Shown: piece after piece, positions 28,449-37,101 of the stretch | Numbering within the stretch: position 1 is the stretch's first letter | Layout of the letters: each line of letters begins with the position of its first letter | DNA from: an uncultured Formosa sp. | Lineage (GTDB): Bacteria; Bacteroidota; Bacteroidia; Flavobacteriales; Flavobacteriaceae | Assembly: GCF_947500765.1 (NCBI RefSeq) | Contig: NZ_CANMTH010000001.1 | Coordinates: 124,001-188,000, forward strand | DNA: 64,000 nucleotides | Reading direction: 5' to 3' | The notes under the pieces: generated by a model | The model's input: only the letters and a program-made list of their open reading frames with translations | What the model was told of the DNA's origin: nothing | Databases searched by the model: none | Position numbers and translations under genes: made by a program

Positions 28449-28988
28449 TTTATACAGTTGCTTCTATATTGAATTACATTAATAGAATATTAATCAGGTG
28501 TATTTTAATGTTAATAAAAGCTAAAGTTTGTCTACATCTCTACAAGTGTTCATTTAAGTTCATATAGTGTCATTCTATTCATTCTGTTTTAATATATGTT
28601 AAAGTTTAAAATTTATTTTTTTTGCTTTTTAAGTACGTAATTCAGGACAAATTTTAGAAGTAAAATTGAGCGGAACCCAAGCAGTATCTACATATAACAT
28701 ATCTAGTCTATAAAGTTTGCTAATTGTAGACATCCAATTATAAATAGATACTTTAAAAATTTATTTTAACATAAAAAGGTCTTTCTGTACTGCATTTTAC
28801 AATAGTGATTTAACAATTTGAGTGTTTTAATTTAAATAAAACATTAAATTTTCGTTGTTTTATTGATAAAATCATCTTTTTTATTAAAAAAACAGAAATT
28901 TAGTCTATAACGGAGTAATGATTTACTTAATTTAATGTGTAGCAATTGTTACATTATTAATTCAAATACAAAAGTAAATCGAAAGTTT
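28449..28988. other. 540-bp AT-rich gap upstream of the ECF sigma gene
   Basis: No gene is supported. It presumably contains the promoter of the SusCD regulon, but no clear TAnnTTTG box with a good start distance was found. It has a long-range inverted repeat (AGTATCTA near 28683 and TAGATACT near 28746) and a 26-codon open stretch at 28636-28713 that recalls a type IX sorting domain. Both are weak. Confidence 0.4.
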
Positions 28989-29666
28989 ATGCAAGAATAT
29001 GGAGAATTGGCTTTAGCTCTAGTCGCAAAAAACAATCTAGATATTGACTCGGCAGCACTAAATCAGGTAGCCGAATCAAGTGCGAGTAAAATGTTCCCAG
29101 AAGAAAAATCGGATGCTGTAATTTGGAAAAAATTAAAGGAAGGAGACAAATTAGCTTTAGGAGAACTTTACGATAGATATGTAAATATTTTATTCTCTTA
29201 TGGTATGTATCACTCAAAAGATAGAGGGTATGTAATGGACTGTATTCATGATTTATTTGTAGACTTATATAAGTATAGATCTAATCTTTCTAAAACAGAT
29301 AATGTAAAATATTATTTATTCAAATCGTTAAAACGAAAAATTAATAAAAAATATAATAAAAAGAACGCTTCAGTTTCATTAGACGATTTCGATTATGAAA
29401 TAGAGACTTTGAATAAAAGACATTCAGATTCTTGTGAAAAGAAGATCATAGCAGAAGAACATATTTCTGAACGAAATATGAAATTAAGAAATGCAATGAA
29501 AACTTTAAGTGACAAGCAAAGAAATGTATTATCTCTTCGATTTGAAGAAGAAAAAACTTACGAAGAGATTTCTGAAATCATAGGTGTATCCGTACAATCT
29601 GCAAGAACTTCAATTTATCGTGCAATTAAAGTATTAAGAAAATTAAACTTCTTTTTTCTGTTTTAA
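28989..29666 (+). CDS. ECF-type sigma-70 factor of the SusCD locus
   Basis: The C-terminal ~190 residues are a standard Bacteroidetes ECF sigma factor: region 2 around ALGELYDRYVNILFSYG, region 4 around LSDKQRNVLSLRFEEEKTYEEISEI. From the ATG at 28989 the product is 225 residues. An internal ATG at 29091 would give 191 residues, the normal family length. The extra ~34 residues (MQEYGELALALVAKNN and following) look coding but are not a known domain. It is followed by fecR and an STN-containing SusC, the usual order of a surface-signalling cascade, so it should activate the locus when substrate binds SusC. Confidence 0.86.
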   Translation: MQEYGELALALVAKNNLDIDSAALNQVAESSASKMFPEEKSDAVIWKKLKEGDKLALGELYDRYVNILFSYGMYHSKDRGYVMDCIHDLFVDLYKYRSNLSKTDNVKYYLFKSLKRKINKKYNKKNASVSLDDFDYEIETLNKRHSDSCEKKIIAEEHISERNMKLRNAMKTLSDKQRNVLSLRFEEEKTYEEISEIIGVSVQSARTSIYRAIKVLRKLNFFFLF

Positions 29667-29783
29667 AAGTTGCAATCAATTCTTAATTAAACAAAAAACA
29701 AAATTTAAACGTCTATATAAAGCAAAAAAGTTGCTATTAACTATAGGGAGTTTTAATAATAAAAATACAGCATACAATACATT

Positions 29784-30839
29784 ATGAAAGATAATGGATC
29801 TAATAAAGTTAAAATTTTACCAATTACTAAATTGGAGAAGGTTGCTTTAAAAAATAAAATTTTTAATTCTGTTAATAAAGTTGAGCGTAAAAAAAGGAGT
29901 AAAGGTTTAGCTATGGCTGTAACGTTTTCAATGCTGTTTTTAGTCGGATTAAGTTTTTATTTTTTTAATGAACCAACAACCTCTATTACAGATGTTGTAA
30001 ATACTAATGAAGCGACAGATTTTAGTAAGTCGGATGAGGTTGTTTTAATTTTAGGAGATGGAGAAAATTTAAAAATAAATGAAAAGGATAGTAATATTAA
30101 CTATTCTAATTCTGGAAAAACCTTAACTATTGGAGAAGATAGAGAAATAGAGCAGGAAGCATCTAGAAATAGTAAAACGTCTTATAATACGCTTATTATT
30201 CCTTACGGGAAACGTTCTAAAATTAACCTTTCAGATGGTACTATGGTGTGGTTAAATTCTGGTTCTAAATTGGTTTACCCTGTTGCTTTTAATGGCGATA
30301 GAAGAGAAATATATTTAGAAGGAGAAGCTATTTTTGATGTGGCTCACGATAAGAGTCATCCTTTTATTGTAAAGTCTAAAGATCAGGAAGTACAGGTGTT
30401 AGGAACTGTTTTTGGAGTTACTAGTTATTCTGAAGAAGACGCTATTAATACTGTTCTAAAAAGTGGAAGTGTAATGATTAGTTATCACAACGATCCTAAA
30501 ACGCACAAATACGCAGATAAAATTAAAATTACGCCAGGTACAAAAGCGACTTATAATAAAACCACTCAAGGTATTATTTCAGAAAAAGTAAATGTCAATA
30601 ATTATTTCTCATGGAGAGATGGTGTGTTAGTATTTCAAAATAACGACTTGCGTTATGTTACTAATAGAATAGCCAGATATTATAATGTTAAGATCGAGAT
30701 TGAAAATGAAGATTTAGCAAAAGAAAGTTTCTCTGGGTATTTAGATTTAAATGAAGATATAGATAAAGTAATTCAGAATATACAAGCCAGTACAAATATG
30801 AATTACACAATAAAAGAGAATAGAATAATAATTAATTAA
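29784..30839 (+). CDS. FecR-family anti-sigma factor
   Basis: The 351-residue inner-membrane regulator has a short basic cytoplasmic N-terminus, one membrane helix (residues about 43-61), a periplasmic FecR domain (about 135-245, LSDGTMVWLNSGSKLVYP and VLGTVFGVTSY) and a C-terminal DUF4974-type domain (about 280-351) that contacts the SusC STN domain in this family. It should hold the preceding sigma factor until SusC signals. It lies 117 bp after the sigma gene. Confidence 0.9.
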   Translation: MKDNGSNKVKILPITKLEKVALKNKIFNSVNKVERKKRSKGLAMAVTFSMLFLVGLSFYFFNEPTTSITDVVNTNEATDFSKSDEVVLILGDGENLKINEKDSNINYSNSGKTLTIGEDREIEQEASRNSKTSYNTLIIPYGKRSKINLSDGTMVWLNSGSKLVYPVAFNGDRREIYLEGEAIFDVAHDKSHPFIVKSKDQEVQVLGTVFGVTSYSEEDAINTVLKSGSVMISYHNDPKTHKYADKIKITPGTKATYNKTTQGIISEKVNVNNYFSWRDGVLVFQNNDLRYVTNRIARYYNVKIEIENEDLAKESFSGYLDLNEDIDKVIQNIQASTNMNYTIKENRIIIN

Positions 30840-30855
30840 TCCAAAATACTTTATG

Positions 30856-30947
30856 AAGTAAAAAAAATTACTTGAATTAGTCAAAATGCCAGAAGATGCG
30901 CCAACATCCTCTGGCTTAATTTAATCACATTGCTGTAGTGAACAGCA
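30856..30947 (+). promoter_or_regulatory. Three consecutive hairpins in the susC leader
   Basis: Between fecR and susC there are a weak hairpin (AAGTAA 30856-30861 with TTACTT 30868-30873), a strong one (11-bp stem with one mismatch, 30888-30898 with 30905-30915, loop CGCCAA) and a third (TGCTGT 30931-30936 with ACAGCA 30942-30947). No T-run of terminator length follows the strong stem. They may control susC mRNA stability, partial termination or translation; this is inference. Confidence 0.5.
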
Positions 30948-30971
30948 ACATTTAATAATCAAACGCAAAAT

Positions 30972-33900
30972 ATGAAAAAAAACTCAAACATAGGAATGCT
31001 AACGCTTATGAGAATATTTCTATTATTTATTAGTCTAGGACTTACAGCAGGTTATGGAAACACGTTGAAGGGACAAACAAAAATTAATATTGATGTCAAA
31101 GAGATATCTGTAGAAGATTTTTTTAAAGAAATTCAGAATTCAAGTGACTTCATCTTTTTTTACAAGGATGATGTTTTGAGTTCAAATAAAAAAGTATCTC
31201 TAAAATTTACAGATGCAAATATTAATAAAGTTTTAGATGCTGCTTTTTCTAAAACAAATATAAGTTATAAGGTTGAAGGTAAGCAAGTTGTAGTAAAGAG
31301 CGCGGAACGTAAAATAAGTACACCAACTAAAAAAGTTGCTGTGCAAGAAAGAGAGGTTTCCGGTGTTGTTACAGGTCCAGATGGACTGCCTTTACCAGGA
31401 GTTAATATTCATTTAAAAGGTACATCTAAAGGTACTCAAACTAATTTTGATGGGGAGTATACTTTAAAAGTTACAGACAATTCTGTTTTATTATTTTCAT
31501 TTATGGGAATGGTATCACAGACTATTAAAGTTAGTGAAAAGACTACTATTAACATTGTAATGGAAGAAGATGCTGCATCTTTAGAAGAAGTAGTTTTAGT
31601 AGGTTACGGATCTCAAAAGAAAGAAGCCATTACAGGTGCTGTTGCTGTAGTTAAAGGAGCAGAATTAGAACAAGCGCCAACATCTTCATTCGAACAATCT
31701 CTTCGTGGTAGTGTGGCTGGTATTCAAGCCTCTGCACTAGATGGTGCTCCTGGTGCTAATACAGAAGTTAGAGTAAGAGGTATTGGTTCTATTAACGCTT
31801 CTAGTGAACCTTTGTATGTTATTGATGGTATTCCTGTTTCTGCTGGTAGCCAGTCTTTAAACGATAATGATGGAGCAAGTTCTAACGTTATGTCGTCTAT
31901 CAATCCAAACGATATTGAAAGTATAAGTATCTTAAAAGATGCAGCATCTACAGCAATTTATGGATCTAGAGGAGCAAATGGTGTTATTTTAATTAACACA
32001 AAACAAGGTAAATCTGGTAAGGCAACCATACAATTAAAAACACTAACTGGTTTTAATTCTCAGGCTTCTAAAAATATATTAAAGCCGTTAAATGCTGCTC
32101 AGTATAAAGAATTGTATATAGAAGGTTACGTAAACTTAGGACTTACAACACAAGAAGCGCAAACCCAAATGGATAATTTGTACACACAACAAATAGACCC
32201 ATCTACAGGAGAAGCAACAGATACCGATTGGTTAGATGCTATTACGCGTACAGGTATAACACAAAGTTACGACTTGAGTGTAAGAGGAGGTACAGATAAA
32301 GTAAAATACTTTATGTCTGCAGGTTACATGGATCAAGAAAGTTATGTTATAGGCTACGGTTTTAATAGATTTAGTACACGTGCTAATTTGGAGTATAAAG
32401 CCAGTGAATTTATAACCATTTCAAATAATATTTCTATTTCAGATATAACGTCTAGTACAGCACCAGACGCAGGTTCTTGGAATAACCCTTTTAAATCGAC
32501 ATTAGAATTATCTCCATTAATTCCTATTTACGATGAAGAAGGCCAATACAATGCAGATCATGTGGCTTATTTTCCAATTGGTAGTAATCCAGTAGGTAGT
32601 TTAAGCGGAGAAGATTTATGGGAAACAAAGACCAATAGAATTATTGATAACTTAGCTATAACTGCTAATATTCTAGATAATTTAGTGTTTAGATCACAAT
32701 GGAATTTTGATATTCTTAGTATAAATGAATCTACATATTATAACCGTCGTTATGGTTCTGGTTACGAAACAAATGGATATGCTTACGAAGGAAATGTTAA
32801 CCAGAAAACATGGGTAGGAACACAAACTTTAGACTATAATTTTTCATTAGGAGAAAGTCATGATTTTAATGTGTTAGCCGGTTATGAAGCGCAACAAACC
32901 GTTAACGAATCATTTTCTGCTTCTGGAACAGATTTTCCAAACGATATTGTTAAAACATTAAGTACTGCAGCTTCAGAATTTGCAATTGCAGGTACAAAAA
33001 GTGAATATACTTTTAGTTCTATGTTTTTAAGAGCTAATTACGATTTTGATAATAAATACTTCTTATCTGCGAGTGTAAGAAATGATGGATCTTCAAGATT
33101 TGGTTCAGATAATCGATATGGAACTTTTTATTCTGTTGGAGCAAGTTGGAATATTGCAAAAGAAAACTTCTTAGACAATGCAACTTTTATCGATTTACTA
33201 AAACTAAGAAGTTCTTATGGTTTAACAGGTAATGCAGCTATTGGTAACTTTGCCTCTTTAGGATTATATGGTTACGGAGACGATTACGATGGATCTCCAG
33301 GAGGTACACCTTCTCAATTAGAAAATGCTGATTTGACTTGGGAAACACAAGAAAATTTCAATATTGGTTTAGACTTCGCTTTATTTAGAAAAGTTAGTGG
33401 TACTGTTGAATATTTTAAAAGAAAATCTTCAGATCTTATTTTAGACGTGCCAATTTCTCCTACTACAGGATTTACAGAGCTTACTCAAAATTACGGATCA
33501 ATGAGTAATACAGGTTTAGAATTAACTTTAAACGTAAATATTATCGATAAAAAAGATTTAAGATGGAGTGTTGGTTTTAATGCCACCTTCTTGAAAAATG
33601 AAATTACACAACTTGATGATAATTATACTGATGGTGCGTTTAGAAGACAAGTTGGAGAAGATTTTCAATCTTATTATATGTATGGTTGGGCAGGTGTAAA
33701 TCAGGCAACAGGAGATGTGCAATATTATACAGATGCAACAGAAACGACAATAACTAATGATATTGGAGATGCAGAGCGTTATTTGGTTGGTAAGTCGGCA
33801 ACACCAGATTTTTATGGAGGTTTTAATACGTCTGTATCTTATAAAGGATTTAGTTTAAATGCTAACTTTATGTATTCTTCAGGTAATTACTTACACGATA

Positions 33901-34301
33901 GTAGAGCAAAAGGATCTTTAGGAGATGGTCGTTTAACACCTAGAAGTACAGCGACGTATTTGTATGAAAACAGATGGGTTGAAGGAAAAACAAATGCTTT
34001 GTTTCCTAAATTTCAATGGGGAGGACAATCTGGAAGCAATCAAGGAAATGTTACAAGGTGGCTTTACGATGGTAGTTACATTCGTTTAAAAGACTTAACA
34101 GTAGCCTATAGTTTTCCAGAAAGAATAACTTCTATTTTGAAACTTAACTCTGCAAGAGTATATGCAAGAGGAACAAATATCTTAACATTTACAAAAGATA
34201 AAGATTTGTATATAGATCCTGAACAATCTATAAATGGTAGTTATAATGGACTTACTCCTGCAATGAAAACCATTTCTTTAGGACTAGATATTCAACTGTA
34301 A
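30972..34301 (+). CDS. SusC/RagA-family TonB-linked outer membrane transporter with STN domain
   Basis: The 1109-residue protein has a signal peptide, an STN domain (residues about 38-112, IDVKEISVEDFFKEIQ), a carboxypeptidase-regulatory-like domain (about 127-200), a TonB plug (from about 205, VGYGSQKKEAITGAV) and a barrel. The hallmark ASTAIYGSRGANGVILI is present. The STN domain identifies it as a signalling transducer for the adjacent FecR/ECF pair. With SusD it forms the lidded uptake channel in the outer membrane. The neighbouring enzymes suggest a peptide- or amide-like ligand rather than a glycan. Confidence 0.95.
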   Translation: MKKNSNIGMLTLMRIFLLFISLGLTAGYGNTLKGQTKINIDVKEISVEDFFKEIQNSSDFIFFYKDDVLSSNKKVSLKFTDANINKVLDAAFSKTNISYKVEGKQVVVKSAERKISTPTKKVAVQEREVSGVVTGPDGLPLPGVNIHLKGTSKGTQTNFDGEYTLKVTDNSVLLFSFMGMVSQTIKVSEKTTINIVMEEDAASLEEVVLVGYGSQKKEAITGAVAVVKGAELEQAPTSSFEQSLRGSVAGIQASALDGAPGANTEVRVRGIGSINASSEPLYVIDGIPVSAGSQSLNDNDGASSNVMSSINPNDIESISILKDAASTAIYGSRGANGVILINTKQGKSGKATIQLKTLTGFNSQASKNILKPLNAAQYKELYIEGYVNLGLTTQEAQTQMDNLYTQQIDPSTGEATDTDWLDAITRTGITQSYDLSVRGGTDKVKYFMSAGYMDQESYVIGYGFNRFSTRANLEYKASEFITISNNISISDITSSTAPDAGSWNNPFKSTLELSPLIPIYDEEGQYNADHVAYFPIGSNPVGSLSGEDLWETKTNRIIDNLAITANILDNLVFRSQWNFDILSINESTYYNRRYGSGYETNGYAYEGNVNQKTWVGTQTLDYNFSLGESHDFNVLAGYEAQQTVNESFSASGTDFPNDIVKTLSTAASEFAIAGTKSEYTFSSMFLRANYDFDNKYFLSASVRNDGSSRFGSDNRYGTFYSVGASWNIAKENFLDNATFIDLLKLRSSYGLTGNAAIGNFASLGLYGYGDDYDGSPGGTPSQLENADLTWETQENFNIGLDFALFRKVSGTVEYFKRKSSDLILDVPISPTTGFTELTQNYGSMSNTGLELTLNVNIIDKKDLRWSVGFNATFLKNEITQLDDNYTDGAFRRQVGEDFQSYYMYGWAGVNQATGDVQYYTDATETTITNDIGDAERYLVGKSATPDFYGGFNTSVSYKGFSLNANFMYSSGNYLHDSRAKGSLGDGRLTPRSTATYLYENRWVEGKTNALFPKFQWGGQSGSNQGNVTRWLYDGSYIRLKDLTVAYSFPERITSILKLNSARVYARGTNILTFTKDKDLYIDPEQSINGSYNGLTPAMKTISLGLDIQL

Positions 34302-34316
34302 ATTAAAAAAAGACTT

Positions 34317-35726
34317 ATGAAAAATTATAATAAAATAATATTATTGATTATGATAGGACTTTTCTTATCATGCTCAGAATCATTTCTAGAAATTACACCT
34401 CAATCTTCAGTTTCAAGTGATGATGCTATAACAAACTTAGAAGATCTTGAAGTGTCTGTAACTGGTGTATACGATGAAATTTCAGGCGCATATTACTACG
34501 GAAGATATATGTTTATGATTCCTGATGTAATGGCAGACGATGTAAAACAAAATTTATCTGCTAACAGAATTGTAGATTTTGCAGAGCACGTACAAAATGT
34601 AGATGATTCTCAAGCTAGTTCTCTATGGGAAGGGATGTACTTTGCAAATAATGCACTAAATAACATCATCAATTCAGATGTAGATGTTACAGAATCTACT
34701 CAGGATGAAAAAGATCATATTATTGGTGAAGCTTACGCATTAAGAGGTTTAGTGTATTTTGATTTGGTAAAATTATTCGCTCAACATTACACATATACCT
34801 CAGATGCTAGTCATGCTGGAGTGCCAATTATACTTGAATTTGATCCTACTTTAGAACCAGAAAGAAATACGGTTAAAGAAGTTTACGACCAAGTTATTTC
34901 AGATATGACTATGGCTATATCTTTAATGAGCGATACCTCTAGAACTTCTAATTCTAACACCTTATCTTCTACTTCTGTTAAAGCTTTATTAGCCAGAGTA
35001 TATTTATATAAAGAAGACTGGGCAAATGCAGAAGCTATGGCTACAGAAGTTATTAATTCAGGCTATAGTTTAGTCGAAAATTCTAAATATTCAACCGTAT
35101 GGTCTGTAGATAATAGCTCTGAATCTATATTTGAAATTGCAATGACCGAAACAGATAACGTTGGCGGTAATAGTATTGCTGGGTTATATCTTGCTGCTGC
35201 AGTAGGTGGTTATGGAGATTATTTGCCATCTAATGATGTGGTTTCATTATATGAAGAAGGAGATGTTAGATTAGATGTCTTTATAGACGATTTACTTTTA
35301 GCAGGAGATTATGCGCCTTATAGAGTAAATAAATACCCTGAAGTTCTTGGTTACGATAATGTAAAAGTTATGAGATTACCAGAATTATATTTAATTAGAG
35401 CAGAAGCTAGAGCAGAACTTGGAACAAATATTACTGGAGCTCAAGACGATTTAAATGTGGTGCGCCAAAGAGCACTTCCAACGGCAGAAGCTGTTACGGC
35501 TACAGGCGAAGATCTTATGGATGAAATTATGCTTGAAAGACGATTAGAATTATGTTTTGAAGGTCAAAGACTTTGGGATTTAATGAGAAAAAAAGAAGAT
35601 ATTGTAAGAACACAATGTACATCTAGCATTTGCGAGATTCCATACGGCGATGATACTAATATATTACCAATACCTCAGGATGAAACTGATGTAAACCCTA
35701 ATATTGAACAAAACCCAGGATACTAA
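34317..35726 (+). CDS. SusD/RagB-family substrate-binding lipoprotein
   Basis: The 469-residue lipoprotein (LFLSCSESFLEI, acylated Cys19) has the TPR-like helical fold of SusD and the C-terminal motif ELCFEGQRLWDLMRKK. It forms the extracellular lid over the SusC barrel. It lies 15 bp after susC. The protein class does not itself reveal the ligand. Confidence 0.94.
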   Translation: MKNYNKIILLIMIGLFLSCSESFLEITPQSSVSSDDAITNLEDLEVSVTGVYDEISGAYYYGRYMFMIPDVMADDVKQNLSANRIVDFAEHVQNVDDSQASSLWEGMYFANNALNNIINSDVDVTESTQDEKDHIIGEAYALRGLVYFDLVKLFAQHYTYTSDASHAGVPIILEFDPTLEPERNTVKEVYDQVISDMTMAISLMSDTSRTSNSNTLSSTSVKALLARVYLYKEDWANAEAMATEVINSGYSLVENSKYSTVWSVDNSSESIFEIAMTETDNVGGNSIAGLYLAAAVGGYGDYLPSNDVVSLYEEGDVRLDVFIDDLLLAGDYAPYRVNKYPEVLGYDNVKVMRLPELYLIRAEARAELGTNITGAQDDLNVVRQRALPTAEAVTATGEDLMDEIMLERRLELCFEGQRLWDLMRKKEDIVRTQCTSSICEIPYGDDTNILPIPQDETDVNPNIEQNPGY

Positions 35727-35748
35727 ACCATCTGCTTTGCTCAATTTA

Positions 35749-35801
35749 CTTGTTACACACATTGATTCATGTTTAATATGTTTTCAATGTGTGTGTACAA
35801 G
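35749..35801 (+). promoter_or_regulatory. Long hairpin between susD and the dipeptidase gene
   Basis: CTTGT (35749-35753) and an 11-bp arm (35755-35765) pair with 35784-35794 and ACAAG (35797-35801), giving 16 pairs and a small bulge around an 18-nt loop. No T-run follows. It lies 23 bp after the susD stop, where a stem could protect susCD mRNA or reduce expression of downstream genes. Confidence 0.55.
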
Positions 35802-35892
35802 ATTTAATTTATGATGAGAAATAATTCTTGAAATATAGAATGGTTTATCACCTATCCTCATATGTCATTTCAAATAGAAATAATAGAATATT

Positions 35893-37047
35893 TTGGAACA
35901 AAATCGTAGAAATTTAGTTAAACTATTGTCACTGGGTGCGCTTTTTCCTGGACAGACAGCTAGTGCACTTACGTCTATATTACAATCTATTAATACAGGT
36001 TCTAATCAAGAAGTATCGAACAGTTTGTTAAAAAACCTTCAAGACAATAATATTGAAGAATTATATAAAAAAGCCCTGGTTGTCGATGGTCTTATTATAC
36101 CACGAGACTGGGACGAAGACTCTTTTAAAGCTTTAGCGAAATCTGGATATACAGGTTTTAGTGCATCTTTAAATTCTAGAAATTTAAAATTGGCTTTAAA
36201 AGATATGAACGAATGGGATAACCGAATTAAAAATAATCCCGACGTATTAATAAAAGCAACTACAGCAAACGATTTTATTCGTGCCAAAAAAGAAAATAAA
36301 ACAGCCGTTTTATATGGATTTCAGAATGCCACAATGATGGAGAAATCTATAGAAAACCTAGATACGTTATATAATGCAGGAACGCGCTGGATTCAACTAA
36401 CTTACAACCAAAGAAATTTGTTGGGAGATGGAAGTACAGAACGTACTAATTCTGGATTGTCAGACTTCGGAATTGAAGCTTTAGAGCGTATGAACGCGCT
36501 TGGAATTATTATAGATTTATCACATTGCGGTCGTGAAACAACCAACGATGCAATTAAATTTAGTAAGTCTGGAGCGTGTTTTAATCACTCTATGTGTGAG
36601 GCCTTATATAAAGATCATCCAAGATCTAAAACAGATGCCCAAATAAAAGCGATGGCAGACAAAGGTGGTGTTATAGGAATAATATGTTTAGGATACATGA
36701 TTGGTCCAGATTTAGGTACTAAAACTACATTAGAAACTTATGTAGACCATATAGATCATGCTGTTAAAATTGCTGGAATAGATCATGTTGGTGTGGCAGC
36801 AGATTTTGCTATTCAAGGTCTTGAAGCTACAGGAGCTACTCGAGAAAATTGGTATGTACCAAGATTAACACGTTTTAAACCGTCGTACAAGGTACAATGG
36901 CCACCATGGATTCCAGAATTAGACAAACCAGATCGGTATTTACAAGTTGCTAAAGTATTAGATAAAAGAGGTTACAGTACAGGTGATATTGAAAAAATAT
37001 TAGGTCTGAATTGGTTACGCTATTATAAAGATACTTTAAAGTCTTAA
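35893..37047 (+). CDS. Peptidase M19 (membrane dipeptidase) family protein, variant metal site
   Basis: The 384-residue protein starts with TTG at 35893 and has a Tat-like N-terminus (NRRNLVKLLSLGALFPG), so export is possible. The M19 landmarks LSHCG (H211), FNHSMCEAL (H232) and VAADF (D304) are present. However, the usual N-terminal HxD metal motif is replaced by VVDGLIIPRDW (residues 63-73) and the bridging Glu position reads GFQN (Q144). It thus belongs to a divergent M19 subgroup, and binuclear zinc dipeptidase activity should not be assumed. It is the first enzyme after SusCD. Confidence 0.8.
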   Translation: MEQNRRNLVKLLSLGALFPGQTASALTSILQSINTGSNQEVSNSLLKNLQDNNIEELYKKALVVDGLIIPRDWDEDSFKALAKSGYTGFSASLNSRNLKLALKDMNEWDNRIKNNPDVLIKATTANDFIRAKKENKTAVLYGFQNATMMEKSIENLDTLYNAGTRWIQLTYNQRNLLGDGSTERTNSGLSDFGIEALERMNALGIIIDLSHCGRETTNDAIKFSKSGACFNHSMCEALYKDHPRSKTDAQIKAMADKGGVIGIICLGYMIGPDLGTKTTLETYVDHIDHAVKIAGIDHVGVAADFAIQGLEATGATRENWYVPRLTRFKPSYKVQWPPWIPELDKPDRYLQVAKVLDKRGYSTGDIEKILGLNWLRYYKDTLKS

Positions 37048-37101
37048 TTACATTGTTTTAAAAAAAATCGCTGTCTTTTCACTTAAACTACTCTAGAACC
37101 T

